A DNA stretch of 10,002 nt from an uncultured bacterium (lineage in GTDB: Bacteria; Bacillota; Clostridia; Oscillospirales; Butyricicoccaceae): the NCBI GenBank assembly GCA_905215125.1, contig CAJMOV010000051.1, positions 1-10,002 on the forward strand, in the 5' to 3' direction. The notes below the pieces were generated by a model. The model saw only the letters and a program-made list of their open reading frames with translations, ran no database searches and was not told the DNA's origin. A program made the translations under genes and the position numbers. This document shows positions 7,756 through 10,002 of this stretch, piece after piece; positions within the stretch are counted from its first letter, which is position 1; every line of letters begins with the position of its first letter.

Positions 7756-9381
7756 ATGAAGAGATTGATTGCTTTGCTGCTTGCCTGCCTTCTGGCGTTC
7801 AGCCTGGCCGGCTGCGCCACCCAGGGCGGGGGAGATACCGGCAACGATCAAGGGCAGGCCGGCGGCGACACCGGCAATGAAAACGGCGACGGCGGCGATC
7901 TCAAGGTTCTCAAGTATGCCAACGTCTACCCTGACATGCAGGTACTCGACGTTATGAAGTCGACGACGACCGACACCTGCCAGGCCGGCAGCATGGTCTG
8001 CGAAGCCCTGCTGGATTTTGAAGAGGACTTTGAGGTCACCCCGCTGCTGCTCAAGGAGCTGCCCACCTCGGAAGACGGCATCACCTTCCATTGCGAGCTG
8101 AAGGAAGGCGTTCTGTTCCACGACGGGACGGAGCTGAAGGCGACCGACGTAGAGTTCACCTTCAAGCGTATGTTCCTTCCCGAGACGGTGTGCGTCAACA
8201 CCTTTTTGTGCGACATGATCCTGGGCGCAAAGGAAATGCTCAACGGCGAAACGACGGAATTGGCCGGCTTTACCGTCACGGGCGACTACACCTTTGACAT
8301 CACGCTGGAAAGCCCGTACGCCCCCTTCCTGTCCGTCCTGGCCTGCGAGCAGCTGTCCATTTACCCTGAGAAGGCCTGCACTGAGGCGGGCGACCGCTGG
8401 GGCGTCGACGTCTTTGTCGGCACCGGCCCGTTCAAGCTGAAGGAATTCACCCCGAAGGATCGCCTGGTCGTCGAGCGCTTTGACGATTATCACGGCGAGC
8501 AGCCCTATCTGGATCAGATTGAAATCTACAATATGGACGCCAACACCATGCTGATGGAGTTTGAAAGCGGCAACATGGACATCGTCGGCGTACAGCAGGA
8601 TCAGGCTGACGCTTACCGCGACAATGCAGAATTTGCCGACGAGTTTGTCATCAATCCTCTGATCGGCACCATCTCCATGATCCTCAACGTTGAAATGGAG
8701 CCGCTGGACAATGTCAAGGTCCGCGAGGCCATCGGCTACGCCGTCGACCGCCAGAGCATGGTCGACAACTATCTCAAGGGCAACGCCAATGCCACCAGCT
8801 GCTTTATCCCGCGTGGCTGCATGGCCTTTGACGAGGAGCGGCCCATCGACAAGTATGACCCGGAGAAGGCCAAGGAGCTGCTGGCCGAAGCCGGCTACCC
8901 CGACGGTATCCACATTGTCACCACCATTTCTGAAAAGAACAGCGCCGTCGGCGTCGCAACCGTTTTGCAGCAGCAGATGAAGGAAGCGGGTATTGATTTT
9001 GAGATCCAGAAGGTTGACGACGCGGCGTATACGGATCTGCGCAGCAATGGCGAGGTTCAGGTCGCTTTCTCCACATGGTATGCCGATATTGTCGACCCTG
9101 ACAACTTCCTGTACAATATCCTGCATTCGTCGACATCCGGCTTCTACTCGTCCAATTACAACAGCCCCGAGTTTGACGCGCTGATCGAGGAAGCCCGCAG
9201 CATCACCGATTCGGCCAAGCGCGAAGAGCTGTATCGTGAGGCCGAGAGCCTGGCCGTCACGGTCGACTGCGTCAACGTGCCCCTGTATAACCCCATCAAG
9301 TTCTACCTGGTGCAGGAAAACGTTGAAGGCGTCAAATTCCTTAACAGCATGGTCGATCTGTTCTCCGTCACAAAATCCTGA
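7756..9381 (+). CDS. Peptide/nickel-type ABC transporter substrate-binding lipoprotein (SBP_bac_5)
   Basis: A 541-residue extracytoplasmic solute-binding protein of the OppA/DppA family (SBP_bac_5), at the usual family size. The N-terminus is a lipoprotein signal: MKR, a Leu/Ala-rich core, then lipobox SLAGC with Cys20 as the lipidated residue. A flexible Gly/Asp/Asn linker (about 21-48) follows, carrying GGDTGN twice. Family signatures are EGVLFHDGTELKATDVEFTF (117-136), GTGPFKLKEF (222-231), RFDDYHGEQPYLDQIEI (241-257), VREAIGYAVDRQSMVDNYL (322-340) and DPEKAKELLAEAGYPDG (368-384). The start is ATG 7756 behind a strong AGGAGG at 8-nt spacing. The downstream permease gene confirms the transporter context. 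Likely ligands are peptides, but this family also takes nickel, heme and sugars, so the substrate is open. Confidence 0.94.
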   Translation: MKRLIALLLACLLAFSLAGCATQGGGDTGNDQGQAGGDTGNENGDGGDLKVLKYANVYPDMQVLDVMKSTTTDTCQAGSMVCEALLDFEEDFEVTPLLLKELPTSEDGITFHCELKEGVLFHDGTELKATDVEFTFKRMFLPETVCVNTFLCDMILGAKEMLNGETTELAGFTVTGDYTFDITLESPYAPFLSVLACEQLSIYPEKACTEAGDRWGVDVFVGTGPFKLKEFTPKDRLVVERFDDYHGEQPYLDQIEIYNMDANTMLMEFESGNMDIVGVQQDQADAYRDNAEFADEFVINPLIGTISMILNVEMEPLDNVKVREAIGYAVDRQSMVDNYLKGNANATSCFIPRGCMAFDEERPIDKYDPEKAKELLAEAGYPDGIHIVTTISEKNSAVGVATVLQQQMKEAGIDFEIQKVDDAAYTDLRSNGEVQVAFSTWYADIVDPDNFLYNILHSSTSGFYSSNYNSPEFDALIEEARSITDSAKREELYREAESLAVTVDCVNVPLYNPIKFYLVQENVEGVKFLNSMVDLFSVTKS

Positions 9382-9415
9382 GAAACAAGCGACAACTGAA
9401 AACATGTCATAAACC

Positions 9416-9454
9416 AGCCGAGGCAGGGGGCCCGACCGGCCCCCTGCCTTGGTT
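9416..9454 (+). promoter_or_regulatory. Strong intergenic hairpin after the substrate-binding gene
   Basis: A perfect 12-bp GC-rich stem AGGCAGGGGGCC (9421-9432) / GGCCCCCTGCCT (9438-9449) with a 5-base loop, extended by five further pairs including two G-U. It is not followed by a T run (TTGTACCC instead), and the operon continues. It therefore probably protects the 3' end of the substrate-binding mRNA or attenuates read-through, lowering permease relative to binding protein. A smaller hairpin CCGCG-CTG-CGCGG follows at 9471-9483. Confidence 0.7.
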
Positions 9455-9531
9455 GTACCCACAGGCGGCGCCGCGCTGCGCGGGCTGTCGGCGGGAAAGA
9501 ATCCCCATCCTATGTGAGGGAGAGTGATAGT

Positions 9532-9978
9532 TTGATCAAATACACAATCAAGCGCCTGCTTCAGACGATCATAGTGCTGTTTGGCGTCAGCCTTATCACA
9601 TTCATCATGCTCAACGTCGCCCCTGGCGACCCGGTCGGCGTCATGCTGGCCAAGCGCGCCGATCAGGAAACCATTGATCGCGTCCGGCATGAGATGGGGC
9701 TTGACAAGCCGTATGTCGAGCAGTATCTGGATTTTATCAAAGGCGCTGTCGTCGGCGACTTCGGCGACTCGTACTTCCAGCATAAGCCCGTCAGCGAAAT
9801 CCTGGCCGGCGCCTTCAGCATTACGGCGTCCCTGGGGCTGTGGGTCATCCTGTTCTCCATCATTCTGGGTATGCTTTTCGGCATATCGGCCGCCGTTCTG
9901 CGGGGGCGATGGGGGGATAAGCTGATCATTTTTATTTCTACCCTGGGCATGGCCATGCCCTCCTTCTGGTTTAGGTAG
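9532..9978 (+). CDS. DppB/OppB-type ABC transporter permease, N-terminal half only
   Basis: The first 148 residues of an inner-membrane permease that would pair with the upstream binding protein. Visible parts are the family start IKYTIKRLLQ, membrane segment 1 (about 10-28), the APGDPVG loop, HEMGLDKPYVEQYLDFIKG (53-71), GDFGDSY (75-81), membrane segment 2 (about 95-122) and the start of segment 3 ending SFWF. Full family members are about 300-330 residues; the EAA cytoplasmic loop and later helices are missing. The start chosen is TTG 9532 behind GGGAGAG, because relatives begin with M-I-K-Y; a GTG at 9514 would add six non-family residues and overlap the ribosome site. Homology stops at Phe147 (9972) and the frame ends in TAG at 9976, 24 bases before the window ends, so this is either a real truncation or an end-of-sequence error. 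Confidence 0.82.
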   Translation: MIKYTIKRLLQTIIVLFGVSLITFIMLNVAPGDPVGVMLAKRADQETIDRVRHEMGLDKPYVEQYLDFIKGAVVGDFGDSYFQHKPVSEILAGAFSITASLGLWVILFSIILGMLFGISAAVLRGRWGDKLIIFISTLGMAMPSFWFR

Positions 9979-10002
9979 GCCAGCGTTTTGTAGAGGTCCT
10001 GA

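Noticed and set aside
9514..9531. GTG at 9514 as the permease start
   Set aside because: It would add six residues with no family match and would consume the purine-rich ribosome site that precedes TTG 9532.
7726..9783. A 685-codon open frame on the minus strand antisense to the binding-protein and permease genes
   Set aside because: It is a shadow of two well-supported genes, spans the intergenic hairpin, and its translation resembles no family I know.

Overview
The window looks like chromosomal DNA from a GC-rich anaerobic Firmicute, probably a gut-type member of the Clostridia. The evidence is a large oxygen-sensitive 2-hydroxyacyl-CoA-dehydratase-type activase system, a Bacillus-type glucosamine-6-phosphate deaminase, YitT and AI-2E membrane families, AGGAGG-type ribosome binding sites, GTG and TTG starts, and AT-rich promoter gaps between GC-rich genes. 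I cannot name the species, and I see no rRNA, tRNA, CRISPR array or transposase. Layout: (1) 7-4213, minus strand, holds a two-gene operon. A 971-residue protein has two BadF/HgdC-type ATPase/iron-sulfur activase domains followed by a DUF2229 domain. A 437-residue COG3581-type partner overlaps its end. Together they look like an ATP-driven low-potential reductase whose substrate is unknown. (2) 4214-4378 is a divergent promoter region with a promoter for each direction and a 13-bp inverted repeat near the activase transcription start. (3) 4379-5092, plus strand, is nagB, which ends at a hairpin terminator shared with the convergent operon. (4) 5150-7297, minus strand, is a tight three-gene operon transcribed as FlK-like hotdog thioesterase, short YitT-family membrane protein, then AI-2E/PerM-family membrane protein. 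The YitT homology runs right up to the stop codon of the thioesterase gene, although there is no ATG, GTG or TTG there; a CTG directly after that TGA is the best start. (5) 7298-7755 is an AT-rich gap with promoters in both directions and several small repeats. (6) 7756 to the end, plus strand, is a peptide/nickel-type ABC transporter: a lipoprotein substrate-binding protein, a strong intergenic hairpin, then the first half of a DppB/OppB-type permease that is cut off within the last 30 bases. How the parts fit together: amino-sugar breakdown (NagB) and peptide-type uptake supply carbon and nitrogen. The activase pair would supply very-low-potential electrons for a reductive step. The thioesterase/YitT/AI-2E operon is a small housekeeping or detoxification and membrane-transport cluster of unproven role. 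I found no clearly new defence or mobile system. The points most worth a second look are the apparent CTG start of the YitT gene, the abrupt permease end, and the split giant activase.
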